A DNA stretch of 64,000 bases from Ruegeria conchae (GCF_000192475.1 NZ_AEYW01000004.1:124001-188000); one strand, 5' to 3'; shown: positions 34,543 to 43,884, counted from the stretch's first letter. Numbers and translations are program-made. The notes: generated from the letters alone by a model not told the origin.

Positions 34543-34983
34543 ATGAAAGCCCTATTTGCTGCTGCCGCCCTGTGCCTGTCCGCAACTCTCGCGTCGGCCG
34601 GGGGAGAAACGCCGTCAAACCCTGATGCCAGGGTTTATTTCGCAAATCTGACTGACGGAGACACCGTACAATCACCCGTCACGATCGTGTTTGGCCTAAG
34701 TGGGATGGGTGTTGCTCCTGCCGGAACCGAAAAGGAGAACACGGGCCACCATCACCTTCTGGTTGATCGTCCTCCGTTGGGGCAGGGTGAAGACGGCGCG
34801 GATGAACTGGCCTATGGGCTGCCCGCAGATGACAACCACATCCACTTTGGCGGCGGCCAGACCGAGGTCACGCTGGAATTGGGCCCGGGGGAACACACTT
34901 TGCAGCTTGTGTTGGGTGATGCGGGTCATGTACCCCACGCGACGCCAATCGTTTCAGAGGTGATTACAATCACTGTAGAGTAA
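34543..34983 (+). CDS. DUF4399 domain secreted protein
   Basis: A 146-residue exported protein with signal peptide MKALFAAAALCLSATLASAGG. A DUF4399 domain follows: ARVYFANLTDGDTVQSPVTIVFGLSGMGVAP, NTGHHHLLVD and DNHIHFGGGQTEV. The clustered histidines (HHH, HIHF) suggest metal binding. The start is set at 34543 because GGAGGA lies 4-9 bases upstream; an earlier ATG (34525) would interrupt the signal peptide. The function of the family is not known. It converges on the ArsR gene 3 bp beyond its stop. Confidence 0.85.
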   Translation: MKALFAAAALCLSATLASAGGETPSNPDARVYFANLTDGDTVQSPVTIVFGLSGMGVAPAGTEKENTGHHHLLVDRPPLGQGEDGADELAYGLPADDNHIHFGGGQTEVTLELGPGEHTLQLVLGDAGHVPHATPIVSEVITITVE

Positions 34984-34986
34984 TAG

Positions 34987-35667
34987 TTAAGCGCTGAATT
35001 GTGCGTCGAACTCAGTTTCTCCTGTTCGGGTAAAGCGGATGATGCGGCTGTCAGGTATACGCACTAGCCAGCCGATCTCTTCCATGCGGGTCAGCATGGC
35101 GCGGCCGAGTTTGCCGGCCAAATGCGTTTCCCGTTCGCTCCAGTCTAGACAGGGGCGGCAAAGCGGTGCGCGGCTGCGGCCGAGTCCTTCCAGATCGATG
35201 CCAAAGCCGGTGCAGAATTGAGTGCCCTCTTCGGTCAGGTGAACCGCGTCTTCCGTTGTCTCAAGATATCCTTGTTTCTGCATGGCGGTGAACATCTGCA
35301 CCCCACGGCTGCCCGCAAGATGGTTGTAGCAAACCCGTGCTGACCGCAATTCCGCATCTTTTGGTCCGGTCTGCGTTCGCAGATGGCCACGCCCTGCAGC
35401 CAGCCCCATAAGGTTTTCCAGCACATGCGCCACATCTTCTCCGGACAGTCCATAATATTTGTGCCGTCCCTGTCCACGCACCCGGACCAGGCTGCCTGCA
35501 AGCAGTTTTTTCAGGTGTGAGCTTGCGGTTTGGGGGCTGATCCCGGCCTCACGCGCCAGTTCGCCAGCCGTCAGCGCTTTGCCCGACATCAGTGCTGTTA
35601 ACATATTGGCACGCGCAGGATCGCCAATCAGCGCCGCGATCTGTGCAATATCCGGTCCGTCTCGCAT
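34987..35667 (-). CDS. ArsR-family HTH transcriptional regulator with C-terminal extension
   Basis: A 226-residue repressor. The first about 90 residues are an ArsR winged helix (IAALIGDPARANMLTALMSGKALTAGELAREAGISPQTAS, then HLKKLLAGSLVRVR). The rest is a helical extension seen in 'ArsR-like with DUF' regulators, with a C-terminal CRPCLDWSERETHLAGKLG segment. A perfect 6-bp inverted repeat lies immediately before its ATG. It is divergent from the NIPSNAP and monooxygenase-fold genes, which it may control. Confidence 0.87.
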   Translation of the reverse strand: MRDGPDIAQIAALIGDPARANMLTALMSGKALTAGELAREAGISPQTASSHLKKLLAGSLVRVRGQGRHKYYGLSGEDVAHVLENLMGLAAGRGHLRTQTGPKDAELRSARVCYNHLAGSRGVQMFTAMQKQGYLETTEDAVHLTEEGTQFCTGFGIDLEGLGRSRAPLCRPCLDWSERETHLAGKLGRAMLTRMEEIGWLVRIPDSRIIRFTRTGETEFDAQFSA

Positions 35668-35669
35668 GC

Positions 35670-35685
35670 TTCGACCATAGTCGAA
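35670..35685. promoter_or_regulatory. Inverted repeat abutting the ArsR start, probable operator
   Basis: The repeat ttcgac-cata-gtcgaa (perfect 6-bp arms, 4-base spacer) ends 2 bases before the ATG at 35667 and lies in the 72-bp region shared with the NIPSNAP gene. ArsR proteins bind such dyads and repress their own genes. Binding is inferred. Confidence 0.45.
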
Positions 35686-35739
35686 ACATAAGCCGCATCC
35701 AAGAGGTTATTCTTTGCCAATTATCAACTGGAGGCATCT

Positions 35740-36063
35740 ATGCTCACTTGTATAATCCAATACCAGATCGATCCGACGAAAAAAGAGCAGTTTCAGACCT
35801 ATGCGCGCAATTGGGGACAGGCGATTCCGCGATGCGGGGCTGATCTGATCGGATATTTCGCACCGTACGAGGGGTCATCGACACTGGCTTATGGGATTTA
35901 CAACATTCCTAACCTTGCTGAATACGAAGCCTACCGCGCGCGTTTGTCAGCCGATCCACTGGGGCAAGAGAATTATGCCTTTGCGCAAAAAGAACGCTTC
36001 ATCACGCGCGAGGATCGGACCTGGCTCAGATGCGTCTCAACCCCGCATGGGGATGGCGCATGA
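35740..36063 (+). CDS. NIPSNAP family protein
   Basis: A 107-residue dimeric alpha-beta-barrel protein of the NIPSNAP type. The N-terminal strand is MLTCIIQYQIDPTKKEQFQTYARNW, the middle is GADLIGYFAPYEG, and LAYGIYNIPNLAEYEAYRARLSADP is highly typical. It is thought to bind small hydrophobic molecules; no enzyme activity is established. CTGGAGG lies 6 bases before the ATG. It overlaps the next gene by 4 bp and is divergent from the ArsR regulator. Confidence 0.88.
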   Translation: MLTCIIQYQIDPTKKEQFQTYARNWGQAIPRCGADLIGYFAPYEGSSTLAYGIYNIPNLAEYEAYRARLSADPLGQENYAFAQKERFITREDRTWLRCVSTPHGDGA

Positions 36064-36398
36064 TTGCCGTAATTTTCGATGTCGAACCCGCCGATGCCGA
36101 AACCCAGACCTATCTGGACATCGCTGCCGACCTGCGCCCGCTGCTGGACCAGATCGAAGGCTTTATCTCGGTCGAGCGGTTTGAAAGCCTGTCAACACCG
36201 GGCAAATACTTGTCGCTGTCGTTCTGGCGGGATGAACAGGCCGTTGCCATCTGGCGCCAAACTGTCCGGCACCGGGCTGCACAAGGTCAAGGTCGCACCG
36301 GGTTGTTCAAGGATTATCGTCTGCGTGTGGCGTCCGTGATCCGAGATTACAGTTTGAATGATCGCGAACAAGCACCGCGTTCAAGCGGCAGTGGGTAG
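36060..36398 (+). CDS. Antibiotic biosynthesis monooxygenase (ABM)-fold protein
   Basis: A 112-residue ABM/ferredoxin-like fold protein. MIAVIFDVEPADAE opens the first strand, LLDQIEGFISVERFESL is the core ABM motif, and KYLSLSFWRDEQAVAIWRQ follows. Related proteins are quinone- or heme-acting oxygenases, but many have no known activity. The start at 36060 (ATGA with the previous stop) is chosen over an upstream ATG inside the NIPSNAP gene. The 3' end overlaps the 130-residue gene on the other strand by 18 bp. Confidence 0.83.
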   Translation: MIAVIFDVEPADAETQTYLDIAADLRPLLDQIEGFISVERFESLSTPGKYLSLSFWRDEQAVAIWRQTVRHRAAQGQGRTGLFKDYRLRVASVIRDYSLNDREQAPRSSGSG

Positions 36399-36773
36399 AA
36401 GGAAAATACCACGCGCCAGATCAGAGTTCAGCCTGTCATCTGCATACAAGCGCTCAAGAGCGTTCTTTGACATCAGCTCAGGATAGTCAGCGATAAAAGC
36501 CTCAAAACTATGGTTCGGACCTTGGGCCATACGTTCGGCAATCAGACTCATGAACGCGTACGTGATTGTCAGGTTGAATTTCCCTGGTGCACCGGCATTT
36601 GTCGCCAACGTGCGAATACCTTTGGCATAGATCGCAGCCGCGTCGATGAAATCGTATTTCCTCAGCAGGTCAAAGGCCACTTGCACATGCTGGGCATGCC
36701 CGAATTTCGTATTGTCGATCGTATGAGCTTCGAACGCCACGGTGATGTCAGATACTTGGATTGTTTTGGTCAT
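36381..36773 (-). CDS. Unknown 130-residue protein, partner of an RHH gene
   Basis: A 130-residue, mainly helical protein that I cannot assign to a family. Features are HAQHVQVAFDLLRKYDFIDAAAIYA (about 26-50) and FNLTITYAFMSLIAERM. The C-terminal ALERLYADDRLNSDLARGIFLLP looks like a DNA- or nucleotide-associated helical pair. It overlaps the upstream ribbon-helix-helix gene by 4 bp, so the two are translated together. A toxin-antitoxin-like or autoregulated pair is possible on layout only; no known toxin motif is visible. Confidence 0.65.
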   Translation of the reverse strand: MTKTIQVSDITVAFEAHTIDNTKFGHAQHVQVAFDLLRKYDFIDAAAIYAKGIRTLATNAGAPGKFNLTITYAFMSLIAERMAQGPNHSFEAFIADYPELMSKNALERLYADDRLNSDLARGIFLLPTAA

Positions 36774-37021
36774 TCCTTGGCCTCCGCGAATTTATGGCTG
36801 TGCTCCGCGGTCCAGTCCAGATCGTAGACCTCTTTCAACTGACGGATCTTTTTCAGTGTCTGAGGCGTGAAAGGCGGCTTGTTCTCAAAACTGTGCAAGG
36901 CGATGCCCTCGATCAAGTCACCAACGGACATGTCCAGAGATTCCGCCAACCCTTTAAGGACTTTCAGCAGGCGTTTTTCGATTCGTATTCCGGTCTGGAT
37001 GCGTTCGGGTTTTTCAATCAT
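36770..37021 (-). CDS. Ribbon-helix-helix (CopG/Arc-like) DNA-binding protein
   Basis: An 83-residue protein. The first half matches an RHH fold: strand RIQTGIRIE, helix KRLLKVLKGLAESL, turn DMS, helix VGDLIEGIALHSFEN. The second half is a lysine-rich helical extension (TPQTLKKIRQLKEVY). Three starts are possible: ATG 37084, 37030 and 37021. Only 37021 is compatible with a transcript starting just after the -10 element (37033-37028), so I prefer it. No Shine-Dalgarno is visible, which suggests leaderless translation. It overlaps the 130-residue gene by 4 bp and is probably its repressor or antitoxin-like partner. Confidence 0.6.
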   Translation of the reverse strand: MIEKPERIQTGIRIEKRLLKVLKGLAESLDMSVGDLIEGIALHSFENKPPFTPQTLKKIRQLKEVYDLDWTAEHSHKFAEAKE

Positions 37022-37027
37022 GGCGTA

Positions 37028-37056
37028 CATATGTACCAAGGTACCATATGAGTCAA
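37028..37056 (-). promoter_or_regulatory. Promoter with operator-like dyad for the RHH gene pair
   Basis: On the minus strand: -35 TTGACT (37056-37051), a 17-base spacer, and a weak -10 CATATG (37033-37028). The spacer holds CATATGGTACC followed by GGTACATATG, an inverted repeat broken by one missing base. A repressor binding between -35 and -10 would block polymerase. The expected start lies at the ATG 37021. Confidence 0.4.
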
Positions 37057-37149
37057 TATGGCCAAAGAAAAAGACCACCTCCAACGAAGCGGCCTGTTGG
37101 GGTCTGATTTGACAACCCTGCAGGTTGAAAATGCTCGCGCAACCGCTGG

Positions 37150-39222
<2,073 letters not shown>

Positions 39223-39314
39223 TCACCGTTGTCACGCGAAACCTAACGTCATTCCCTTTGCGTTTTGCGCAGTGCTTGCTACAGACGCTTAAAAGCATGT
39301 TCATGAGGCCGCAT

Positions 39315-39806
39315 ATGACCCCGGACCAGATAGCAACACTTCCCTATCGCCCCTGTGTCGGGCTGATGCTGATGAATGCCGAAGGATTGATTTTTGTCGG
39401 TCAGCGTAACGACCGTCACAAAGACGCCTGGCAGATGCCTCAGGGCGGTGTGGACAAGGGCGAAGACCCGCGCGATGCCGCCCTACGCGAGCTTTGGGAA
39501 GAAACCGGCGTGACCGCAGATCTGGTCGAAATCATCGCCGAGACCGACGGCTGGCTTCCATATGACTTGCCGCATGACATTGTGCCCAAAATCTGGAAGG
39601 GCCGGTATCGCGGGCAGGAGCAGAAATGGTACCTGATGCGGTTTCTGGGGCAGGATGATCAGATCAATATCGCAACTGAACACCCCGAATTCACTCATTG
39701 GAAATGGCAGACACCGTCACGGCTCGTTGATGAAATCGTACCCTTCAAACGCGGCGTGTATGCGCGTGTGGTCGAGGTCTTTCGAGGACATTTGCCTGAG
39801 ATTTGA
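39315..39806 (+). CDS. rppH: RNA pyrophosphohydrolase RppH
   Basis: A 163-residue Nudix enzyme that removes pyrophosphate from the 5' end of mRNA and starts its decay. The Nudix box is [20 protein letters not shown], followed by TGV. The RppH N-terminal motif is [13 protein letters not shown], and [16 protein letters not shown] is in the conserved position. The start at 39315 is preceded by GAGG; earlier in-frame ATGs in the shared promoter are rejected on length. The gene is divergent from the FadH-like reductase; the 137-bp gap has no gene. Confidence 0.92.
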   Translation: MTPDQIATLPYRPCVGLMLMNAEGLIFVGQRNDRHKDAWQMPQGGVDKGEDPRDAALRELWEETGVTADLVEIIAETDGWLPYDLPHDIVPKIWKGRYRGQEQKWYLMRFLGQDDQINIATEHPEFTHWKWQTPSRLVDEIVPFKRGVYARVVEVFRGHLPEI

Positions 39807-39918
39807 CCACAGTTCACTTCATTGAGTGCGTGTCGGTTTGCAGACAGTCAATCTCTCAAAGCGGAGCGGTACCGAAGGGTCTGAAGAATGGCCGATATGC
39901 GGAACAAAGCAGACTTTG

Positions 39919-40137
39919 TCATCCGCAACAACTATCGCCATTCTGGATCGGCGGGCAAGGCACGGTGGCATAGGAGCAGTAGACACAACAGTCCCCTTCC
40001 AACGGCTTCAAGACCGCTGCGCAAGACTTGCATTCATAGAACCACTGGCAAGCATCCGTCGGCATTATTTCGGTTTCGCTGTGACCGCATTTCGGGCACG
40101 TTAGGGTGCTTTCAAGCACTACAGTTTGCTCTGTCAT
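39919..40137 (-). CDS. GDCCVxC domain protein (heavy-metal associated)
   Basis: A 72-residue protein with eleven cysteines. CPKC (14, 17) and CKSC (36, 39) are typical of a zinc-ribbon; the GDCCVYC motif (49-54) names the family; CC near the C-terminus is at 70-71. Such proteins occur beside MerT-like transporters and are thought to bind or hand over soft metals; mechanism unproven. It is 4 bp after the MerT-like gene and clearly in the same operon. The base composition is more AT-rich than that of the flanking genes. Confidence 0.85.
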   Translation of the reverse strand: MTEQTVVLESTLTCPKCGHSETEIMPTDACQWFYECKSCAAVLKPLEGDCCVYCSYATVPCPPIQNGDSCCG

Positions 40138-40141
40138 TGTC

Positions 40142-40465
40142 TCACATCTGCATTATCAGGTAGTCGTTGATCCGGGCCTCGTTAAAGACGACGACCCAAG
40201 CTAACGCGGTGATTGCGGTCGTCCCCGAAAGCCACCATTTCAACTTTGTTAGGGAACCGCGCTGATAAGATACAAGCCACGATATAGCGACAAGCACCGT
40301 CGAAATCGCCAATACGTAGTTGCTTGCCGCCGCGATCTTTCCGAAAATGGCAAGCCAACTGCCTCCTAGTCCCATCAACATCATTGTCATGGGCAATACA
40401 CAGCAAGTCGCGACGCCGAGTGCTGACAGTGATCCCAGATAACTAACGCTAAGGTACTTCTGCAT
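40142..40465 (-). CDS. MerT-like mercuric ion transport protein
   Basis: A 107-residue inner-membrane protein with three to four hydrophobic helices. The vicinal pair Cys21-Cys22 (GVATCCVLP) in the first helix is the mercury-binding motif of MerT and MerF. The rest has VLAISTVLVAISWLVSYQ, as in MerT-type permeases. A longer frame to 40654 is the shadow of the regulator gene, so ATG 40465 is chosen; AAGGGAAAG is upstream. A 19-bp-spacer MerR promoter sits 44 bp before the ATG. No MerP, MerA or MerB is present, so this is uptake or sequestration without a reductase in the window. Confidence 0.83.
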   Translation of the reverse strand: MQKYLSVSYLGSLSALGVATCCVLPMTMMLMGLGGSWLAIFGKIAAASNYVLAISTVLVAISWLVSYQRGSLTKLKWWLSGTTAITALAWVVVFNEARINDYLIMQM

Positions 40466-40508
40466 TTCTTTCCCTTGACTAGTTGGAGTTGTCGAAGTTT
40501 CAGCCGCT

Positions 40509-40539
40509 TGTATAACTTCTGTAGTCGCTACAGGATCAA
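40509..40539 (-). promoter_or_regulatory. MerR-family promoter/operator of the metal cassette
   Basis: The minus strand reads -35 TTGATC (40539-40534), a 19-base spacer (40533-40515) holding the palindrome ctgtag-cga-ctacag, and -10 TATACA (40514-40509). A 19-bp rather than 17-bp spacer with a central dyad is the hallmark of MerR-activated promoters. It faces the MerT-like gene. Confidence 0.8.
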
Positions 40540-40554
40540 GACGGGAAAACTCAC

Positions 40555-40944
40555 ATGTTTGCGATTGGGGAAGCATCCCGGCAAAGCGGTGTCGGCATTG
40601 AAACGATCCGCTACTACGAACGCGAAGGGATCGTGCCCAAACCAGAACGGGCACCTAATAACCGGCGGATGTACTCCGCGCACGATGTTGGAAGGCTTCG
40701 TTTCCTGAAGAAATGCCGTGATTTGGGCTTTCCACTAGCCGATACAAAGACGCTTCTCAGCCTGTCCGAAGGCGACGGAGAGGATTGCCGATCCGTAAAA
40801 GAGCTGGCTGAGCTTCATATCTTCAATGTGCGGGAAAAGATAAACGAACTGAAGCGATTGGAAGCGGCGCTGAACGAACTCACAGCCAACTGCGACAGCG
40901 GGAATGTCTCTTGCCCGATGCTCTCAAAACTGCGCACCGACTAG
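40555..40944 (+). CDS. MerR-family metal-responsive transcriptional regulator
   Basis: A 129-residue regulator. The HTH has FAIGEASRQSGVGIETIRYY, the helical core follows, and the metal ligands are Cys78 (EDCRSVKEL), Cys113 and Cys120 (ANCDSGNVSCPML). The last two are 7 apart, as in CadR, whereas Hg-type MerR has 9. The GNVSCP motif otherwise looks like MerR. It is divergent from the MerT-like operon and shares its promoter region. It probably represses and activates that operon in response to a thiophilic metal. Confidence 0.88.
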   Translation: MFAIGEASRQSGVGIETIRYYEREGIVPKPERAPNNRRMYSAHDVGRLRFLKKCRDLGFPLADTKTLLSLSEGDGEDCRSVKELAELHIFNVREKINELKRLEAALNELTANCDSGNVSCPMLSKLRTD

Positions 40945-40957
40945 TGTAACTTTGGGC

Positions 40958-41947
40958 TCAAAGCAGCCCTTTCCCCCGCAACAACTCAAGCATGTTTGCC
41001 TCCGGCCTTGGCCCGATATGGCTGATCACCTCCCGGGCGCAGACATTGCCGATCCGCGCGCAGGTCTCGTAATCGCGGCCTGTGGCCATACCGTACAGGA
41101 ACCCGGCAGCAAACTGATCGCCTGCGCCGGTCGCGTCCACCGGGATAACCTTTTCGACCGGTACGTCGATTCGCGCGTCGCCGTTCAATACGGTCACCCC
41201 GTCGCCAGACCGGGTGCAGACGACCAGAGGGCAAATCTCGGCTGTCTTGGCCAACGCCTCTTCCAGATCGTCGGTTTCGAATAGCGATTTGATCTCGGCC
41301 TCATTGCCGATCACGAAATCCAGCTCATTCTCGATCAGCAGCAGGAAGTCGACCCGGTGCCGTTCAACACAGAACGGATCGGAAATGGCGATGCCTGCCT
41401 TACCACCGCCCTTGTGGCAGTTGCGCGCAGCTTCCAAAAACGCCGCCTTGCCCTTTTCCTTGTCGAACAAATAACCTTCGAGGAACATGATTTGGCTGTT
41501 GCCTGCGACATCTTCCGAGACATCCTCAGACGACAGTTCAGAGGAGATACCCAGATAAGTATTCATCGACCGCTCACCATCCGGCGAGACAAAGATCATC
41601 GAGCGCGAGGTTGGCAGCTCGCCCCCCGGCACCGGCGGGTTCACGAAATCCACCCCATCCTCGTTCATCGCATCCGCATAGAACCGCCCCAGCGCATCAT
41701 CATGCACCCGCCCGATAAACGCCGAATCCAGACCCAGTGCACCCGCACCCGCAATGGTATTTGCAACCGAACCGCCCGGTGTCTGCACCCGACCTTCCAT
41801 CGAGGCATACAGCACTTCTCCGCGTTCCTGCTCGATCAGCTGCATGATGCCCTTTTCGATGCCCATCAGCTCAAGGAAACTGTCATCGGCCTGGGAAATG
41901 ACGTCCACAACGGCGTTTCCGATGCCGGTCAGTTGGTAGGTCTTCAT
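40958..41947 (-). CDS. PfkB-family carbohydrate kinase, probable adenosine kinase
   Basis: A 329-residue ribokinase-fold enzyme. PfkB signature 1 lies near GGSVANTIAGAGALGL and signature 2 is DATGAGDQFAAGFLYGM, with the catalytic Asp. Annotated relatives in alphaproteobacteria are called adenosine kinases, which make AMP from adenosine and ATP. A C-terminal REVISHIGPRPE tail fits that group. The nth gene lies upstream and overlaps by 4 bp, an arrangement seen in related bacteria. Confidence 0.85.
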   Translation of the reverse strand: MKTYQLTGIGNAVVDVISQADDSFLELMGIEKGIMQLIEQERGEVLYASMEGRVQTPGGSVANTIAGAGALGLDSAFIGRVHDDALGRFYADAMNEDGVDFVNPPVPGGELPTSRSMIFVSPDGERSMNTYLGISSELSSEDVSEDVAGNSQIMFLEGYLFDKEKGKAAFLEAARNCHKGGGKAGIAISDPFCVERHRVDFLLLIENELDFVIGNEAEIKSLFETDDLEEALAKTAEICPLVVCTRSGDGVTVLNGDARIDVPVEKVIPVDATGAGDQFAAGFLYGMATGRDYETCARIGNVCAREVISHIGPRPEANMLELLRGKGLL

Positions 41948-42588
41948 AGAGTCTTGTCCTCAAATTCGCAAAGATCGCGGATGATACAGGTCGGGCACTG
42001 CGGTTTGCGTGCCTTGCAGTGATAGCGGCCATGCAGAATCAACCAATGATGCGCATGCAACTGGAAATCGGTCGGGATGTTATCTTCGATAGCGCGCTCA
42101 ACCGCGTCCACATTCTTGCCCGGGCAAATACCGGTGCGGTTGCCAACGCGGAAGATGTGCGTGTCTACTGCCTGCGCCGGATACCGCCACCACATGTTCA
42201 GTACGACATTAGCGGTCTTGCGCCCCACACCCGGCAGCGATTGCAGCGCGGCGCGGGAGTTCGGCACCTCGCCTCCATAGTCCTCGACCAGAATTCGGCT
42301 CAGCTTGATCACATTCTTGGCTTTCTGACGGAACAGACCGATGGTCTTGATATGTTCGATCAGACCCTCCTCGCCCAGATCCAGCATCTTTTGCGGGGTA
42401 TCGGCGATCTTGAACAAGTCACGGGTGGCCTTGTTGACGCCCGCATCGGTCGCCTGCGCCGACAGCGCGACGGCCACGACCAGCGTATAGACGTTCACAT
42501 GCTCCAACTCGCCCTTGGGTTCAGGGTCGGCGTCGTGAAAACGCGTAAAGATCTCGCGGATCTTGTGGTATCCAAGTTGCTTGGCCAT
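41944..42588 (-). CDS. nth: Endonuclease III (DNA glycosylase/AP lyase)
   Basis: A 214-residue base-excision repair enzyme. The helix-hairpin-helix is SLPGVGRKTANVVLNMWW, with the catalytic Lys in GRKTA and the Asp in VDTHIFRVGNRTG. The [4Fe-4S] cluster cysteines are spaced C-x6-C-x2-C-x5-C (residues about 191-207). It removes oxidised pyrimidines and cuts the abasic site. I chose ATG 42588, because homologues start at this MAKQLG segment; a longer frame begins 36 bp upstream. It is coupled to the adenosine-kinase-like gene by a 4-bp overlap. Confidence 0.94.
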   Translation of the reverse strand: MAKQLGYHKIREIFTRFHDADPEPKGELEHVNVYTLVVAVALSAQATDAGVNKATRDLFKIADTPQKMLDLGEEGLIEHIKTIGLFRQKAKNVIKLSRILVEDYGGEVPNSRAALQSLPGVGRKTANVVLNMWWRYPAQAVDTHIFRVGNRTGICPGKNVDAVERAIEDNIPTDFQLHAHHWLILHGRYHCKARKPQCPTCIIRDLCEFEDKTL

Positions 42589-42684
42589 CCGAGCCTTAAT
42601 GCCCTGCCAGACAAGCGGTCGCAATTGAAAAGGTGCGTTTTGGTTTTGCTCAAGTGCGGGTCTTGGTCGATTTGTCCCTGTGCC

Positions 42685-43326
42685 TTACGTCTGCGGTCGG
42701 AAATCTACGCCCGCCGTTGCAAGTTGATTCCTGATCCCGTGCCATCGGCTCGGGTCAGCCACCAGAACGGCTGCCGGATCGATCTGAACCCGGTATCCTC
42801 GATTGAGCGCGCCCTGCGCGGTCTTGTTCACGCAATGACACCCGTCCAACCCTGTCAGAACCAGCGTTCCGATCTGTTTTTCTTCCAGGAACTGCTCAAA
42901 AACCGACGAAGAAAAGGCGTCACCCACAGACTTTACAAACTCGGCATCCGGATTCAGCGCGAGACGCGGATCCAATCCGATCCCGTCTGATTCTGCATTG
43001 CCACGCCCCTGATTGAACCAACCATTCAGCATGTTCGCCAGCCTCCCTTCGAATTCATGCCGAATGACGATCACGGGCCTACGAGACTGATGGGCGCTAT
43101 CCGTCATCGACCGGATCGCCGATAAGGCGCCCTCGATCTGCGCGTCATCCCATGCGGACATCGAGGTAAAATCTGTTTGCATATCGATCACCAGCAGCGC
43201 CGTTTCAGGCCGCGATGCAAGGTTTATTTTGGGCCCGGTGGTCGGAGTTCCAATCTTTCGGATTTCCAGGAGTATATATAAAACGGCGATTACTATCCCG
43301 GTCGCTATGATCCAAAGGACGGACAT
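42685..43326 (-). CDS. Membrane-anchored isochorismatase-family cysteine hydrolase
   Basis: A 213-residue protein with a single N-terminal membrane helix (about 3-24), then an isochorismatase/nicotinamidase-like hydrolase. The catalytic Asp is in LLVIDMQTDFTS and the nucleophile Cys in DGCHCVNKTA. The membrane anchor is unusual for this family. ATG 43326 begins 1 base after the MarR stop with AAGGA upstream; it is chosen over an upstream ATG at 43353 inside the MarR gene. It forms an operon with that regulator; the substrate is unknown. Confidence 0.8.
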   Translation of the reverse strand: MSVLWIIATGIVIAVLYILLEIRKIGTPTTGPKINLASRPETALLVIDMQTDFTSMSAWDDAQIEGALSAIRSMTDSAHQSRRPVIVIRHEFEGRLANMLNGWFNQGRGNAESDGIGLDPRLALNPDAEFVKSVGDAFSSSVFEQFLEEKQIGTLVLTGLDGCHCVNKTAQGALNRGYRVQIDPAAVLVADPSRWHGIRNQLATAGVDFRPQT

Positions 43327-43327
43327 G

Positions 43328-43777
43328 TCAGGTATCCTTGGCGAGGTCTGCAAAGTACCGGGTCAGGGCAAGTTGAACCTTGTGGTAAGCGGCAAGCTCT
43401 GACGCAGAAAAATCCTGTGCAAAGCATGACAGCTTTGTCATCTCATCCGCTCTGATTGCCGTGATCGTCGCATCGCCCGAAGGGCTCAGTCGGTAGCAAT
43501 GGGTGCCTGCACGTCTGGAATTGGGTTGGCTTTCGATCAGCTGTTCGCTCATCAGCTCTTTTAAGATGCGCGAGACATATTGCCGTTTCAGCTGCAGCTT
43601 GGCGCACAGCACCGGGGCGGTCGCGCCTGGAAATAGCGATAGACCTTCCAGTAGGGCACGTTGTCCGACGGTCACGCCTTTGCGCTGGCTGCCCTGCTCA
43701 ACGGCTGCCGTGATGTTCCGAAGCAATGGCCGGGCGGCCTGCACTGCCTGATAAAGCTGATCCAACCTGTGTTCCAT
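43328..43777 (-). CDS. MarR-family transcriptional regulator
   Basis: A 149-residue MarR regulator. The winged helix has FPGATAPVLCAKLQLKRQYVSRILKEL and the wing has RRAGTHCYRLSPSG. The ATG 43777 is preferred to a TTG at 43825. That TTG lies inside a 15-bp palindrome that looks like an operator, and no Shine-Dalgarno precedes it. The isochorismatase-like gene starts right after the stop. Likely autoregulation through the palindrome is inference. Confidence 0.82.
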   Translation of the reverse strand: MEHRLDQLYQAVQAARPLLRNITAAVEQGSQRKGVTVGQRALLEGLSLFPGATAPVLCAKLQLKRQYVSRILKELMSEQLIESQPNSRRAGTHCYRLSPSGDATITAIRADEMTKLSCFAQDFSASELAAYHKVQLALTRYFADLAKDT

Positions 43778-43808
43778 ACCTGAATAGTAGGGGCACACAG
43801 ATTGATTC

Positions 43809-43823
43809 GTCAACTCAGTTGAC
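43809..43823. promoter_or_regulatory. MarR operator candidate
   Basis: The perfect dyad gtcaac-tca-gttgac lies 32 bp upstream of the MarR ATG at 43777 and 75 bp from the AraC-methyltransferase start at 43898. MarR proteins bind short dyads like this in their own promoters. Confidence 0.45.
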
Positions 43824-43865
43824 AAGATAAAGCGCAGGTTCCGGGTCGCAAGATCGCCGGGGGCA

Positions 43866-43884
43866 AGTTACTGTTCCTGTAACT
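43866..43884. promoter_or_regulatory. Inverted repeat before the AraC-methyltransferase gene
   Basis: The repeat agttac-tgttcct-gtaact has 6-bp arms and a 7-base spacer and ends 13 bases before the ATG at 43898. It lies next to the ribosome site (gaggtg). It may be an autoregulatory site or affect mRNA folding. Confidence 0.3.

Noticed and set aside
42019-42990. 323-residue frame opposite nth and the isochorismatase gene
   Set aside because: It crosses two clear minus-strand genes and has no motif.
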